64,000 nucleotides of DNA. Origin: Allobrachymonas sp. Lineage in GTDB: Bacteria; Pseudomonadota; Gammaproteobacteria; Burkholderiales; Burkholderiaceae_C. The translations under genes were made by a program, and so were the position numbers. The stretch lies in NCBI GenBank assembly GCA_030529505.1, contig JAUMWT010000004.1, positions 1 through 64,000 on the forward strand. Reading direction: 5' to 3'. The notes under the pieces were generated by a model. The model worked only from the letters and a program-made list of their open reading frames with translations. It was not told where the DNA came from and did no database searches. Each line of letters starts with the position of its first letter. Position 1 is the stretch's first letter. Of this stretch, positions 19,126-28,640 are shown in pieces.

Positions 19126-19699
19126 GAAAGTCTTCCTGTAATGCGGGTTGAAAGAAAAGTTGAACATTGAGGGCAGGGCATGCCTGCCGGGGCCAAGCCG
19201 TACCTGATGGATACGAGCATATAAAAAAAGATCAAACGAAGCAGGATCGGCAGATCAGCCGTGTCGGATCAAGATCAAGGCAAAAGCCTCGGGCCGACAC
19301 CTGCGTGGTCTGAAAGACCGGATTCTGCCGTGTTCGGAAAAAGCCGCTTGGCTGGTTAGCTGGCGGCCAAGCCTTGTATGGGCCGAATCAGCGGGCTTGC
19401 AACACGCCCATGTGGGCAGAGCTTGGGCAGCTTCGCTCAATCATTGGCTCAATGCTGAGCTTGGTCGTTTTGTGGTCGCTGCGCATGGCCATCAGGCAGG
19501 GCTGGGCGGCTTTGCACAAGCAATTCCAGCCCCCAGCCCAAACAGGCCATGCCAACCATCCCGAACACGGGCAGCACCCAGTATGCCGATAGCGTGCCAG
19601 CGCCACATGGGTGCCGCCTGCGTTGGGCTGAGTGGGGCTATTGAGGGCCTGGCCTTCTCAGCCCGCCAGCTTGGCAGCTCCTACAGCTCTTGCCGTGCG
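19126..19699. other. 574 bp gap between ctp and prfB, with a hairpin at 19261-19300
   Basis: GTGTCGG (19261) pairs with CCGACAC (19294-19300), and an inner AGGC-AAAA-GCCT stem sits inside; on the minus strand a run of T follows some 40 bases later. It could be a leader structure, a terminator for an unseen transcript, or neither. No open frame in the gap has a convincing start and family. A short membrane-like reading on minus (WVLPVFGMVGMACLGWGLEL) has no start codon and may be a gene relic. Confidence 0.4.
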
Positions 19700-21241
19700 T
19701 CAGCGTTTTTGCGGTTGCGAGGCAGGTTTGGCTGGCGGCTTCACTTTGCCTTTGTTTTTCCCTTTGTCTGAGTTGGCGTCTTTGTCTTCAGCGGCGGTTT
19801 CGGCTTTCTCGTCTTTTTCGGCCTTGCGCACCTTCTGGGTTTTGCTGGCAAGCACCGGCAAGCCCTTGAGTTGGTTCAGCGCCTGAATCAGCGGAAAGTC
19901 TTTTTCGCTGCCAAATTCGGGCAGGCGCACGCTCTTGGGGTCGGCCTTGCTGGCTTCTTCGAGCTTTTTCAGCGCCTCTTCGCGCTGCTTTTCGCGCTCG
20001 GGGTCGGGCTTCTCGTCTTGCTGGCCGTTGGTGATGTGCTGCTCCAGGTCGGCTTCGCGTTCGCGCAGGGCCGAATAGAGGTTGCCGCCTTCGGTTTCAT
20101 CCAGCATCACGTCGGGCACGATGCCGGTGGCCTGAATCGATTTGCCATTGGGCGTGTAGTAGCGGGCGATGGTGATCTTCAGCCCGGTTTCGGGGCCGAG
20201 CGGGCGCACCGATTGCACCGAGCCCTTGCCGAATGTTTGCCGGCCCATGATGATGGCGCGCTTGTGGTCTTGCAGGGCGCCGGCCACGATTTCGCTGGCC
20301 GAGGCCGATCCTTCGTTCACCAGCACCACCAGCGGCATGTTTTTGATCTGTGGCGGCAGGCCCTTCATGGGGTCTTTGGCGAGCAGGCCGCGCAGATAGT
20401 CTTCGGGGCGGGCCTTGTATACGGCGTTGCTGTTGTCGATCTGGCCCTTGGTCGAGACGACGGTCACGTTCTCGGGCAAAAAGGCCGCCGAGATGGCGAT
20501 GGCCGCATCCAGCAGGCCGCCGGGGTCGTTGCGCAGATCCAGCACCATGCCCTTGGTATTGGGGTTGGCGCGCAGCAAATCGCCCACTTTCTTGGCGAAG
20601 TCTTCAACCGTGCGTTCCTGGAACTGGGTGATGCGCACCCAAGCGTAATCGGGCTCGACCATTTTCACGCGCACCGATTGGGTGCGGATTTCGGCCCGGG
20701 TGATGGTGACGGGGAAGGTGCGGCTTTCATCCTTGCGCCAGATGGTGAGCACCACTTGCGTATCGGCCTTGCCGCGCATGCGCTTGACGGCATCGCTCAC
20801 CGACATGCCGCGCACGGCCTTGTCGTCGATGCGGGTGATCATGTCGCCGGCTTTGAGGCCCGCCTTGTCGGCCGGCGAGCCTTCAATGGGCGAAACGATT
20901 TTGATCAGGCCGTCTTCCTGGCTGATTTCGATGCCCACGCCCACGAATTTGCCGCTGGTTTCTTCCTTGAATTCCTTGAAGGCTTTCTTGTCGTAATACT
21001 GCGAGTGCGGATCCAGGCCCGACACCATGCCCGAGATGGCATCGGTGATCAGCTTCTTGTCGTCGGTTGACTCCACATAGCTGCTTTTGATCATGCCGTA
21101 AACGGCGGCAAACTGCTGCAACTCTTGCAGGGGCAGGGGCGTGGCATTGCCGCGCGCCAGCGTTTGCACCGATACGGTGGCCAGTGCGCCTGCCACAAGG
21201 CCTGCGCCGATCCAGCCGGCCGTTTTCCATTTCGAACCCAT
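19700..21241 (-). CDS. ctp: S41 family C-terminal processing peptidase
   Basis: A periplasmic serine-lysine protease of 513 aa. It begins MGSKWKTAGWIGAGLVAGAL, a signal or anchor helix. The order is an N-terminal helical region (YVESTDDKKLITDAISGMV), a PDZ domain (GIEISQEDGLIKIVSPIEGS) and an S41 catalytic core with the Ser in VNEGSASASEIVAGAL and the Lys in RQTFGKGSVQSV. The Lys/Glu/Pro-rich tail from about residue 420 is likely disordered. The start at 21241 was chosen because the family opens with the hydrophobic segment; upstream residues are not conserved-looking. The gene lies downstream of gpmA, as in many betaproteobacteria, where the two form an operon. Confidence 0.93.
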   Translation of the reverse strand: MGSKWKTAGWIGAGLVAGALATVSVQTLARGNATPLPLQELQQFAAVYGMIKSSYVESTDDKKLITDAISGMVSGLDPHSQYYDKKAFKEFKEETSGKFVGVGIEISQEDGLIKIVSPIEGSPADKAGLKAGDMITRIDDKAVRGMSVSDAVKRMRGKADTQVVLTIWRKDESRTFPVTITRAEIRTQSVRVKMVEPDYAWVRITQFQERTVEDFAKKVGDLLRANPNTKGMVLDLRNDPGGLLDAAIAISAAFLPENVTVVSTKGQIDNSNAVYKARPEDYLRGLLAKDPMKGLPPQIKNMPLVVLVNEGSASASEIVAGALQDHKRAIIMGRQTFGKGSVQSVRPLGPETGLKITIARYYTPNGKSIQATGIVPDVMLDETEGGNLYSALREREADLEQHITNGQQDEKPDPEREKQREEALKKLEEASKADPKSVRLPEFGSEKDFPLIQALNQLKGLPVLASKTQKVRKAEKDEKAETAAEDKDANSDKGKNKGKVKPPAKPASQPQKR

Positions 21242-21468
21242 TGATGATTGACCTTTCTGTGCCTGATGGCGCTTGATCGGCGCCTGATCGTGCGTGCAAC
21301 CCCGTGATGAACCGTGTGATTGCATACAGCGCCGCACACTATACACTTTCATTGCAAAAACCGCTCGGCCAGCCTCTATCCATGCAGATGAGGCGGGAAC
21401 GTGCGGTTGTGCTTGTTGGCGATGGGGCTGCCGGGCGGCAGCCCTGCTTGTGTTTTTTACCTTGGTTT

Positions 21469-22212
21469 TTACTTTTTGCCCTGGTTGGCCACGGCCTGGG
21501 CCGCAGCTTCGATGGCAGCGGCATCGCCCAGGTAGCGGCGGCTGATGGGCTTGAGCTGCTCATCCAGCTCGTACACCAGCGGAATGCCGTTGGGAATGTT
21601 CAGGCCCACGATGTCCTGCTCGGAAATGCCATCCAGATACTTGACCAGCGCGCGAATGGAGTTGCCGTGCGCCACCAGCAGCACGCGCTTGCCCGCTTGC
21701 AGATCGGGGGCAATGGCATCGTTCCACACGGGCATGACGCGCGCCACTGTGTCTTTCAAGCATTCGGTCAGCGGCACTTGTTCGGGGGCCAGGTCGGCGT
21801 AGCGGCGGTCGCCGCGCTCGCTGCGCGGGTCGTCGGCCTGCAAGGCGGGCGGGGGCGTGTCGTAGCTGCGGCGCCAGATCAGCACCTGCTCGTCGCCGTA
21901 CTTCTGCGCCGTTTCGCTTTTGTTCAACCCTTGCAGCGCGCCGTAGTGGCGTTCGTTGAGGCGCCAATGGCAGTGCACGGGCAGCCAGGGGGTGTCCATC
22001 GCATCCAGCGTGTGCCACAGCGTATGAATGGCGCGCTTGAGCACGCTGGTATAGGCCACGTCGAAGGCAAAACCTTCTTGCGCCAGCAGGCGGCCGGCAT
22101 CCACGGCTTGCTGCACGCCGGTGGGCGTGAGGTCCACATCGCTCCAGCCGGTGAAGCGGTTGTCGAGGTTCCAGGTCGATTCGCCGTGGCGGATCAGTAC
22201 GAGTTGAGGCAT
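21469..22212 (-). CDS. gpmA: 2,3-bisphosphoglycerate-dependent phosphoglycerate mutase
   Basis: Interconverts 3- and 2-phosphoglycerate in glycolysis. The 247 aa protein starts [15 protein letters not shown] with the catalytic His. The second catalytic His is in [16 protein letters not shown], and the substrate loop [16 protein letters not shown] is intact. The start at 22212 fits the RHGES motif position. A divergent rhodanese gene starts 117 bp away, so the short region between holds two promoters. ctp lies downstream on the same strand. Confidence 0.97.
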   Translation of the reverse strand: MPQLVLIRHGESTWNLDNRFTGWSDVDLTPTGVQQAVDAGRLLAQEGFAFDVAYTSVLKRAIHTLWHTLDAMDTPWLPVHCHWRLNERHYGALQGLNKSETAQKYGDEQVLIWRRSYDTPPPALQADDPRSERGDRRYADLAPEQVPLTECLKDTVARVMPVWNDAIAPDLQAGKRVLLVAHGNSIRALVKYLDGISEQDIVGLNIPNGIPLVYELDEQLKPISRRYLGDAAAIEAAAQAVANQGKK

Positions 22213-22328
22213 AGCGGAATCAGTACAGGCAAAAAACAAAACGGATGAGGAAAACGGATAAGGGCCATATTCTAGAATGGCGCCCATTTGTCTTGGCTTG
22301 CCTCTTGAAAGCTCTTGAAAGGAAAAAC

Positions 22329-22739
22329 GTGACTTTTGTAATGAACAACTGGTACTGGGTGCTCTTGGCCATGGGTTCTGGCGTGCTGCTGGCTTTTCCG
22401 CAGCTGCTGGGCGATGTGAGCAGCCAGGGCCTGGACTTGAACGAGGCCGTGCGCCAGATGAACCGCGAAAAGGCCGTGTTGGTGGATGTGCGTGCATCGC
22501 AAGAATTTGCTGATGGCCGTGCCGTGCAAGCCAAGAACATTCCACTGGCCGAGTTGAAGGAAAAACTGCCCACATCCATCAAGAACAAGAAGCTGCCCGT
22601 GCTGTTCATCTGCAATTCAGGCGCGCAATCGATCAAGGCCGTGAAGCTGGCTCAAGAGTTGGGCTATGAAAATGCCCACGCGGTTGCAGGGGGCATGGAG
22701 GCCTGGAAGAAAGCCAATATGCCGGTCATGGCAGCATGA
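22329..22739 (+). CDS. Membrane-anchored single-domain rhodanese-like protein
   Basis: A 136 aa protein with an N-terminal transmembrane helix ([20 protein letters not shown]) followed by a rhodanese domain. The active-site loop CNSGAQS carries the predicted catalytic Cys95 (GTG-start numbering), and [20 protein letters not shown] is the conserved entry motif. Start choice: GTG at 22329 sits 5 bases after an AAGGA-like box (GAAAGGAAAAAC); an ATG at 22341 is the alternative. In Burkholderiales this gene precedes grxC and secB, as here. The role is probably sulfur transfer or redox handling at the membrane; the partner is unknown. Confidence 0.85.
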   Translation: MTFVMNNWYWVLLAMGSGVLLAFPQLLGDVSSQGLDLNEAVRQMNREKAVLVDVRASQEFADGRAVQAKNIPLAELKEKLPTSIKNKKLPVLFICNSGAQSIKAVKLAQELGYENAHAVAGGMEAWKKANMPVMAA

Positions 22740-22824
22740 GGCCCTTGTCTTTTCGAGCAAGTTGTTGGCAATCAGGCAGCAGGGCACGCAGCGGCTGCCG
22801 TTTCATTTTTGAGGGAAGCACACG

Positions 22825-23085
22825 ATGACACCCGTCACCATCTACTCCACCGGCGTTTGCCCTTACTGCACACGCGCCAAGCAACTGCTGCAAGCGCGTG
22901 GCGTGACTTCGTTCAACGAAATCCGCATCGACCAAGACCCCGACGCGCGCACCGCGATGATGGAGCGCACTGGCCGCCGCACCGTGCCGCAAATCTTCAT
23001 CGGCGAGCACCATGTGGGCGGCCACGATGATTTGGTGGCGCTGGATCAGGCCGGTGGCCTGATGCCGCTGCTGCAGGGCAATTGA
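22825..23085 (+). CDS. grxC: Glutaredoxin 3
   Basis: An 86 aa glutathione-dependent disulfide reductase with the dithiol site TGVCPYCTRAK (Cys12, Cys15), the cis-Pro motif RRTVPQIFIGEHHVGG and the C-terminal GGHDDLVALDQAG that binds glutathione. It lies 85 bp after the rhodanese gene, with a strong terminator before secB. Confidence 0.96.
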   Translation: MTPVTIYSTGVCPYCTRAKQLLQARGVTSFNEIRIDQDPDARTAMMERTGRRTVPQIFIGEHHVGGHDDLVALDQAGGLMPLLQGN

Positions 23086-23136
23086 TGCGCGGTGCTTTGC
23101 ACTGCGCAGCAGTACAAAGCAAGAGTTGAAACAAAG

Positions 23137-23175
23137 CAAGACCCAAGGCGCTTCGGCCCTTGGGTCTTGTTGTTT
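23137..23175 (+). terminator. Rho-independent terminator after grxC
   Basis: CAAGACCCAAGG and CCTTGGGTCTTG form a 12 bp stem around an 9-base CTTCGG-containing loop, followed by TTGTTT. It closes the rhodanese-grxC unit, so secB needs its own promoter. Confidence 0.85.
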
Positions 23176-23281
23176 GGGCTGCTGGCGGGATCATGGGCAC
23201 GACCTTGTCGGTCTGGCTTTGGGTCGGGGAAGAGTGAGGCCAGCACCTGCACATGAAGTCAGCATCCGCATGGTGCCCTGT

Positions 23282-23287
23282 CATAAT
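23282..23287 (+). promoter_or_regulatory. Candidate -10 box for secB
   Basis: CATAAT lies 33 bp before the secB start in an AT-rich stretch, downstream of the grxC terminator. No good -35 is visible at standard spacing. Confidence 0.4.
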
Positions 23288-23319
23288 ACGTGTTTCAAAA
23301 TTTTTCTGAAAGTGAAATC

Positions 23320-23832
23320 ATGGCCGACAACGCAAAAACCGACGACGCAAAAAAAGACCAGCAAGACAAGACAGCCGCAGACAATGCCCAGCAAGAGGCG
23401 GTGTTCAATATCCAGCGCGTGTATCTGAAAGAAGCCTCGCTGGAGCAACCCAACTCTCCGGCCATTTTGCTGGAGCAGGAAACCCCTACCGTTGAAATCC
23501 AGATCGGCGTGGAAGCCTCGCAAATCGTGGAAGGCGTTTACGAAGTCACGGTCATGGCCACGGTGCAAACCAAAATCAAGGATCGCACCCTGTTTCTGGT
23601 TGAAGCGCGCCAGGGCGGCATTTTCGAGGTGCGCAACCTGCCGGCCGAACAGATGGATCGTGTCATGGGCATTGTTTGCCCGCAAATCGTCTATCCCTAC
23701 CTGCGCGGCAATGTGGCCGATCTGATTCAGCGTGCCGGCTTCCCGCCCGTGCATCTGGGCGAAATCAACTTCCAGTCCATGTACGAGCAGCGCCCGCCTG
23801 CCCAGGCCGAAGGCGAGCCAACCGTTCAGTAA
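23320..23832 (+). CDS. secB: Protein-export chaperone SecB
   Basis: A cytoplasmic tetrameric chaperone that keeps precursors unfolded and delivers them to SecA. The 170 aa protein starts [20 protein letters not shown], a charged variable head. The core is [28 protein letters not shown] strands ([20 protein letters not shown]) and [20 protein letters not shown], ending with the SecA-contact region. The start at 23320 is backed by comparison with the usual beginning; an upstream in-frame ATG adds ten residues with no support. Confidence 0.96.
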   Translation: MADNAKTDDAKKDQQDKTAADNAQQEAVFNIQRVYLKEASLEQPNSPAILLEQETPTVEIQIGVEASQIVEGVYEVTVMATVQTKIKDRTLFLVEARQGGIFEVRNLPAEQMDRVMGIVCPQIVYPYLRGNVADLIQRAGFPPVHLGEINFQSMYEQRPPAQAEGEPTVQ

Positions 23833-24222
23833 CCTCTCTTCTTTTCTGGCGCCGCCCGCCCATGCCATCAAGCGAGGGCGGGCGTAAGCGGCGCATCTCA
23901 GCTATCGGCCGCATCGCCCCAAACACTCAACACAAACCGCCGCAGTCGATTCGTTGTTGGCATGGCGACGGCGGCAGGCGCTTTCAAACATCTCATCCGT
24001 TTGCCGCATGGCGCCGTGCCTGCAGCGCCGCTTGCAGAACAAAGTCGCAAGCTTGCCACATGGGCTGCTGCGCTTGTTCGGTTTGCTGTTTTCAGCATGT
24101 TCAACCCTTCAAAAACGCGGCGCAAATCAAGGCCTGGAGCCGCTTGTGCTCTCAATTCCGGCGCAAGCGACTTTTCCCGCCGGCTTCGTCCAGTCATCCA
24201 TTCATTTGACCAGCCCTTTGCC
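23833..24222. other. 390 bp gap secB-gpsA with a GC hairpin
   Basis: CGCCCGCCC (23853-23861) pairs with GGGCGGGCG (23876-23884) just after secB and may act as a terminator or RNA-stabilising end, though no T-tract follows. The rest includes an open frame in phase with gpsA from 23962 whose residues look non-coding. No promoter is evident. Confidence 0.45.
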
Positions 24223-25308
24223 ATGACCCACCCAGCACCTGAGACCATGAAGATTGCCGTTTTGGGCGCAGGCGCCTGGGGCACGGGCATGGCCCTGCAA
24301 TTGGCGCGGCGCCATGCCGTGCACCTGTGGGCGCGCGAGCCGGAAGTGGCCGCTGCCATGCAGCAACATCGCGTGAACGAACGCTATCTGCCCGGCTTGC
24401 GCTTGCCCGATAGCGTTCATGTGCATGCGGGCACGGCCCAGGCTGCCGATGTGGCCGACTGCGATTTGCTGCTGCTGGCCTGCCCCGTGGCGGGGCTGCG
24501 TCATCAGCTTGCAGCCCTGCGGCATGTGCAGCGCCCCGTGGTTTGGCTGTGCAAAGGTTTTGAAGCCGTGCAGCCCGGCGCGGCTTATGGCTTGCTGCCG
24601 CACGAGGTGATGGCGCAAGTGGCCCCGGAGCTGCAAGCTGGTGTGCTCAGCGGCCCGAGCTTTGCGCAAGAAGTGGCCCGCAACCAACCCACCGCCATGG
24701 TGGTGGCCAGCCCGCACGAATCGGTTTGCCAGGCCACGGTGCAAGCCGTGCATGGCGGCATGGTGCGCCTGTATACCGGCAGCGACTGGGTGGGCGTGGA
24801 AGTGGGCGGGGCCGTGAAAAACGTCATGGCCATTGCCGCAGGTGTGCTGGATGGCTTGGCCGAGCGTGCAGCCGCAGCGGCATCGAAAGGGGGCGCAGGT
24901 GAAGCGGCCGATGCCAGCCCTGGCCTGAACGCACGCGCCGCCTTGTTGACCCGCGGCCTGGCCGAGATGACCCGCTTTGGCCGGGCGCTGGGGGCCGAAG
25001 AAAAAACCTTCATGGGCCTGAGTGGCATGGGCGATCTGGTGCTCACCGCCACGGGCGACTTGAGCCGCAATCGTCGGGTGGGTCTGCTGCTGGCACAAGG
25101 TCTGACAGCGCAGCAGGCTGTGGACACCCTGGGCCACGTGGCCGAGGGTGTGTATTGCGCCCGCACCGTGCTGGCCCGGGCCGAGGCGCTGCGCATCGAC
25201 ATGCCCATCACGCGCTGCGTGGTGGCCTTGCTGGATGGGCAACTGAACGCCATCCAAGCCGCGCAGCAGCTCATGGGGCGTGATGTGCGGGCGGAAAGCG
25301 ATTATTGA
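24223..25308 (+). CDS. gpsA: NAD(P)H-dependent glycerol-3-phosphate dehydrogenase
   Basis: Makes sn-glycerol-3-phosphate for phospholipids. The start is ATG 24223 (361 aa) or ATG 24247 (353 aa); the second begins [20 protein letters not shown], the usual Rossmann start. Motifs are [43 protein letters not shown] (catalytic Lys) and [19 protein letters not shown]. An Ala/Gly-rich insertion ([20 protein letters not shown]) between the catalytic Lys and [18 protein letters not shown] makes it longer than typical 330 aa homologues. All active-site blocks flank it undisturbed. Confidence 0.94.
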   Translation: MTHPAPETMKIAVLGAGAWGTGMALQLARRHAVHLWAREPEVAAAMQQHRVNERYLPGLRLPDSVHVHAGTAQAADVADCDLLLLACPVAGLRHQLAALRHVQRPVVWLCKGFEAVQPGAAYGLLPHEVMAQVAPELQAGVLSGPSFAQEVARNQPTAMVVASPHESVCQATVQAVHGGMVRLYTGSDWVGVEVGGAVKNVMAIAAGVLDGLAERAAAAASKGGAGEAADASPGLNARAALLTRGLAEMTRFGRALGAEEKTFMGLSGMGDLVLTATGDLSRNRRVGLLLAQGLTAQQAVDTLGHVAEGVYCARTVLARAEALRIDMPITRCVVALLDGQLNAIQAAQQLMGRDVRAESDY

Positions 25309-25747
25309 GGCGGGCTTTTCAGGGGGTGAAATGCCCCTGGCGATGCCTGCCGAGATCGGACTGAGAAAAAACAGAGCCTTATCGGGCATCGTTTGCGTCC
25401 ATTGCTATCGTTTTGCCAGAGCAGGGCAGTTGTCCAGTAAGGCATTGGCGGCTTGGCGCGGTGCATGCCAAGCCCTGCACGCATCGCCCGAAAGAGTGAT
25501 GGCTTTTCAAATCAGTGGTGATTGAATCCGCGATCAGGCAGCAGAAAAAAACAGGGCTTGCTTGTTCGCTGTGCTGGCTTGATGCATCGCCTCATAGGCA
25601 GCAGGGGATCAACAAAGACAGAAGCACCCAGCTTCCCCTCTTTCATTCAAGGCATTGCCCCATCTCCTTGTGGCAAAGGGAGACAATGGCGCCTGCATAT
25701 ATATAGCTGCGCCTCATGTGCTCGGCCCAAGACAAGAAGGAATGGAC
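25309..25747. other. 439 bp gap after gpsA
   Basis: A CAGGGG-GTGAAATG-CCCCTG hairpin lies about 15 bp after gpsA (near 25320-25339), with no T-tract. A TATATATAG stretch around 25697 could contribute to a promoter for the next gene. No gene or repeat is recognised. Confidence 0.4.
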
Positions 25748-26884
25748 ATGGAAAAACGCCAGATCCCTTTGCCCTGCAGCATTCCCGGTACCGAAACGGT
25801 GCTCACGGTCTTTGAATACGGGCCGCCGCAAGCGGTGCGCAAGGTTTATATCCAGGCCAGCTTGCACGCTGACGAGCTGCCCGGCGCGCTCGTGGCCTGG
25901 CAGCTGTGCCAGCACTTGCAGGCGCTTGAGGCCGAGCAGCGTTTGCAAGCGCGCGTGGTGGTGGTGCCGCTGTGCAACCCCCTGGGTTTGCGCCAGGCCG
26001 TACTGTACAAGCAGATCGGGCGCTTCGATTTGGCCACGGGGCAGAACTACAACCGGCTGCACACGATTCCTTTCTACGAGCAGACCTGGGCGCGCTTGCA
26101 AAGTGATGGTGCGCCGGTTCTGGGGGCCGATGCCGCGCACAACCGGGCCAGCATCCGTGCGGCCATGCAGGCAGCCTTGACGGCGTGCCAGCCCCGCCAT
26201 GCGCTCGAAGCCTTGCACCGTTGCTTGCTGCAATTGGCCTGTGATGCCGATGTGGTGCTGGATCTGCATTGCGACAAGAACGCTGCGGTGCACCTGTACA
26301 CCCTGCCGCAAATCTGGCCGGATGTGGAGCCGCTGGCGCGCTGGCTGGGTTCGCAATGCCAGATCGTGAGCGAAGATTCGCAGGCCCACTCGTTTGACGA
26401 AATGCTCTCTACCCCGTGGCTGAAATTGCAGCGCGCGCTGCCGGATGCGGCCATTCCCTTGGCCTGCCATGCCGTCACGGTGGAGCTGCGCGGCGAATAC
26501 GACGTGTGCATGCCCTGGGCGCAGCAAGATGCCGATGCCATCTTGCAATACCTGCATCATCTGGGCGATGTGCGCCTGCCCGAGCCGGCCGTGCGGCCTT
26601 GTCCGCCGCTGCTGTGCGCGCCGCATCCGCTGTCGGGCATGGTGTACGTGCCCGCGCCGATGGCCGGCATTGTGGTGTATCAGGTGCAGGCGGGCGATTG
26701 GGTGAAGCGGGGCCAGCCCCTGGCCGAAGTGGTAGACCCCCTGCAGCCCTGTAGCGTAACAGTGAGCAGCCCCATCGACGGCTTTGTTTTTGCCCGCAAC
26801 GATTTGCGCTTTGCCAGCCTGGAACAAAACCTGATGAGCATTTCGGGTGCGGCCGATTTGGGGCATGCGGGCTTGTCGCCATGA
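25748..26884 (+). CDS. Succinylglutamate desuccinylase/aspartoacylase-like (M14) protein
   Basis: A 378 aa zinc hydrolase of the AstE/AspA group. The zinc site appears as QASLHADELPGALV (His and Glu ligands) and VVLDLHCDKNA (second His). GQNYNR, further along, is typical of the substrate-binding Arg. The last 80 residues, with GMVYVPAPMAGIVVYQVQAG and GDWVKRGQPLAEVVDP, resemble a biotinyl/lipoyl-type beta-barrel, as seen in several AstE-like proteins. ATG 25748 sits 6 bases after AAGAAGGA; the ATG at 25742 abuts that box and is less likely. Substrate unknown: it may deacylate an N-acyl amino acid. It stands alone between gpsA and corA. Confidence 0.85.
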   Translation: MEKRQIPLPCSIPGTETVLTVFEYGPPQAVRKVYIQASLHADELPGALVAWQLCQHLQALEAEQRLQARVVVVPLCNPLGLRQAVLYKQIGRFDLATGQNYNRLHTIPFYEQTWARLQSDGAPVLGADAAHNRASIRAAMQAALTACQPRHALEALHRCLLQLACDADVVLDLHCDKNAAVHLYTLPQIWPDVEPLARWLGSQCQIVSEDSQAHSFDEMLSTPWLKLQRALPDAAIPLACHAVTVELRGEYDVCMPWAQQDADAILQYLHHLGDVRLPEPAVRPCPPLLCAPHPLSGMVYVPAPMAGIVVYQVQAGDWVKRGQPLAEVVDPLQPCSVTVSSPIDGFVFARNDLRFASLEQNLMSISGAADLGHAGLSP

Positions 26885-27313
26885 CTGGCACGAGCGCAGC
26901 GCAACCGGGCATCCGTGCACGATTCGCAGCATGTGTTGAGTGCCGTGGGTGCAGGTGTTAAATCATGTGTCTGCTGCGCCAGCCCGCTTGGGCGGTGAGA
27001 TAATTGCCTCCGTTTTTTCGGGAGGGGCTGATGCGATCCGCGCGCGGCTTGATATGCGGCACGAACAGCCGTCGTTAGGCAGCGAATTGCAGACACTCGG
27101 CCCGGTAGCTTGGGGCTTGGCTGGCCTGGGGGCGGCGTCTTTCGCACTGCGCCATTCGAAGAATGAAGTGCGGCAAGCGACGGGTAGCCGTGCGTGGTGG
27201 ACAGGCGGTGCGCTTCTGGTCTGCACGGTTCGCGGGTCGATTCCAGTTGATGGCGATCCGGCTGCGTGCGGCCCTCGCCTTGCCCCGATGCCACCTACAA
27301 GGGATGCAGCGCC
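26885..27313. other. 429 bp region upstream of corA, possible long leader
   Basis: A GAGATAAT motif at 26997-27004 could be a -10 box and is followed directly by GCCTCC-GTTTTTTC-GGGAGGGGC, a small hairpin. If transcription begins there, corA has a leader of about 300 nt. The sequence superficially recalls tmRNA ends (GGGGCTGATG and GGGTCGATTCC) but lacks a tag reading frame and acceptor pairing, so I do not call an RNA gene. Confidence 0.35.
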
Positions 27314-28300
27314 ATGCTCAATATTTTCACCTTGGCCAATGGCCGGCTGTTTCAGGAAGAAATCGAGTCGCTCGAAGAGCTGGCACAGTTCAAGCCCATC
27401 TGGGTGGACTTGGAAAATCCCTCGGCCGAGGAAATGCGTTGGATTGAACAGCACTACGGCGTTTCGATCCCGCACGACGCGATCGACGAAGACATTGAGG
27501 AGTCCGCCCGTTTTTATGAGGGCGACGACGGCGAGCTGCACATCCGTTCCGACTTTCTGGTGGCCGACTTTGACGAACCGGGCATGGAGCGGGTGGCCTT
27601 CATCCTCAACCAGAAGCAGCCCGCACTCAAAAGCCACAACATCCTGTTTTCGATCCACGACGAGACCGTGCCGGTGTTCCGCCTGATCCGCATGCGCGCG
27701 CGCCGCATGCCGGGCCTGATTTCGGATGCCAAAGAGCTGCTGATCAAACTGTTTGATGCCGATGTGGAATACAGTGCCGACACGCTGGAGGAAATTCACG
27801 TCGAGCTGGAGCGCGTGAGCGCGCAAGTGCTCAAAGGCGACGTGACCGACGACGTGGCCAGCGAAGTGCTGGCCACCATTGCCCGCCAAGAAGACATGAA
27901 CGGGCGCATTCGCCGCAACGCCACCGATACGCGCCGTGCTGTCAGTTTCATGATGCGCAGCCGCATGCTCAATGACGATCAGTTTGGCGAAGCGCGTCAG
28001 CTCATGCGTGATATCGATTCGCTTGATAGCCACACCACTTTCTTGTTCGACAAGATCAACTTCCTGATGGACGCCACGGTCGGTTTCATCAACATCAACC
28101 AGAACAAGATCATCAAACTGTTTTCAGTTGCCAGCGTGGCCTTGCTGCCACCGACCCTGGTAGCCAGTCTGTACGGCATGAACTTTCGCTTCATGCCCGA
28201 GCTGCAATGGAAATACGGCTACGCCTGGGCCATTGCCCTGATGGTTGCCAGCGCCTTGCTGCCCATGTGGTATTTCCGGCACCGGGGCTGGTTGAAGTGA
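27314..28300 (+). CDS. corA: CorA-family magnesium/cobalt transporter
   Basis: An inner-membrane divalent-cation channel of 328 aa. It starts MLNIFTLANGRLFQEEIESL and has a long cytoplasmic alpha/beta and helical domain. Two C-terminal transmembrane helices follow (IIKLFSVASVALLPPTLVAS and YAWAIALMVASALLPMWYF) with the signature YGMNF between them and the E-rich periplasmic loop RFMPELQWKYG. The basic C-terminus FRHRGWLK is typical. It probably supplies Mg2+. A long upstream region may carry regulation. Confidence 0.95.
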   Translation: MLNIFTLANGRLFQEEIESLEELAQFKPIWVDLENPSAEEMRWIEQHYGVSIPHDAIDEDIEESARFYEGDDGELHIRSDFLVADFDEPGMERVAFILNQKQPALKSHNILFSIHDETVPVFRLIRMRARRMPGLISDAKELLIKLFDADVEYSADTLEEIHVELERVSAQVLKGDVTDDVASEVLATIARQEDMNGRIRRNATDTRRAVSFMMRSRMLNDDQFGEARQLMRDIDSLDSHTTFLFDKINFLMDATVGFININQNKIIKLFSVASVALLPPTLVASLYGMNFRFMPELQWKYGYAWAIALMVASALLPMWYFRHRGWLK

Positions 28301-28640
28301 GCTGCCCGCCAAGGGCTGCAGCAGCCAGGCGGTTTGAGCGGTGCTTCTCCAATCGGTATGGCGGCTCAAGCGATTGAACGGTACGAACGGTACAAACGGC
28401 GCATGGCGTTTTGTGAGCCTTTTGCCGGTGCAAATCTCGTTTGACAATCAGCCGTTTAAAAAGCCGCTTCCGCCCTTTTGATCGGAGGCATTAGGCGGCT
28501 TGCACCCATTGGTCCAATGGCCCGACGGGCCGCCCAACAGGGCGGTGAGGATGCCGCATAATACGCGCTGGCCCGAATCAGGACCTGGCGTGTCGCCGAT
28601 AAAAAACAGCCATAAATCTATAAAACAGGAAGCCATAAAC
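28301..28640. other. 340 bp gap with small palindromes
   Basis: It contains a short tandem repeat around GAACGGTACGAACGGTACAA (28376-28395), a perfect palindrome CCATTGGTCCAATGG (28506-28520) and a GGCCCGACGGGCC motif. CATAAT at 28556 could be a -10 for the DUF3579 gene. No coding frame is supported. Confidence 0.35.

Noticed and set aside
19430..19600. Short membrane-protein-like reading on minus (VLPVFGMVGMACLGWG)
   Set aside because: It has no start codon before an upstream stop, so it is at best a relic and is mentioned only within the gap entry.
27025..27250. tmRNA-like ends before corA (GGGGCTGATG ... GGGTCGATTCC)
   Set aside because: There is no tag open frame, no tRNA-like acceptor pairing and no CCA end in the right place; the likeness is confined to a few bases.
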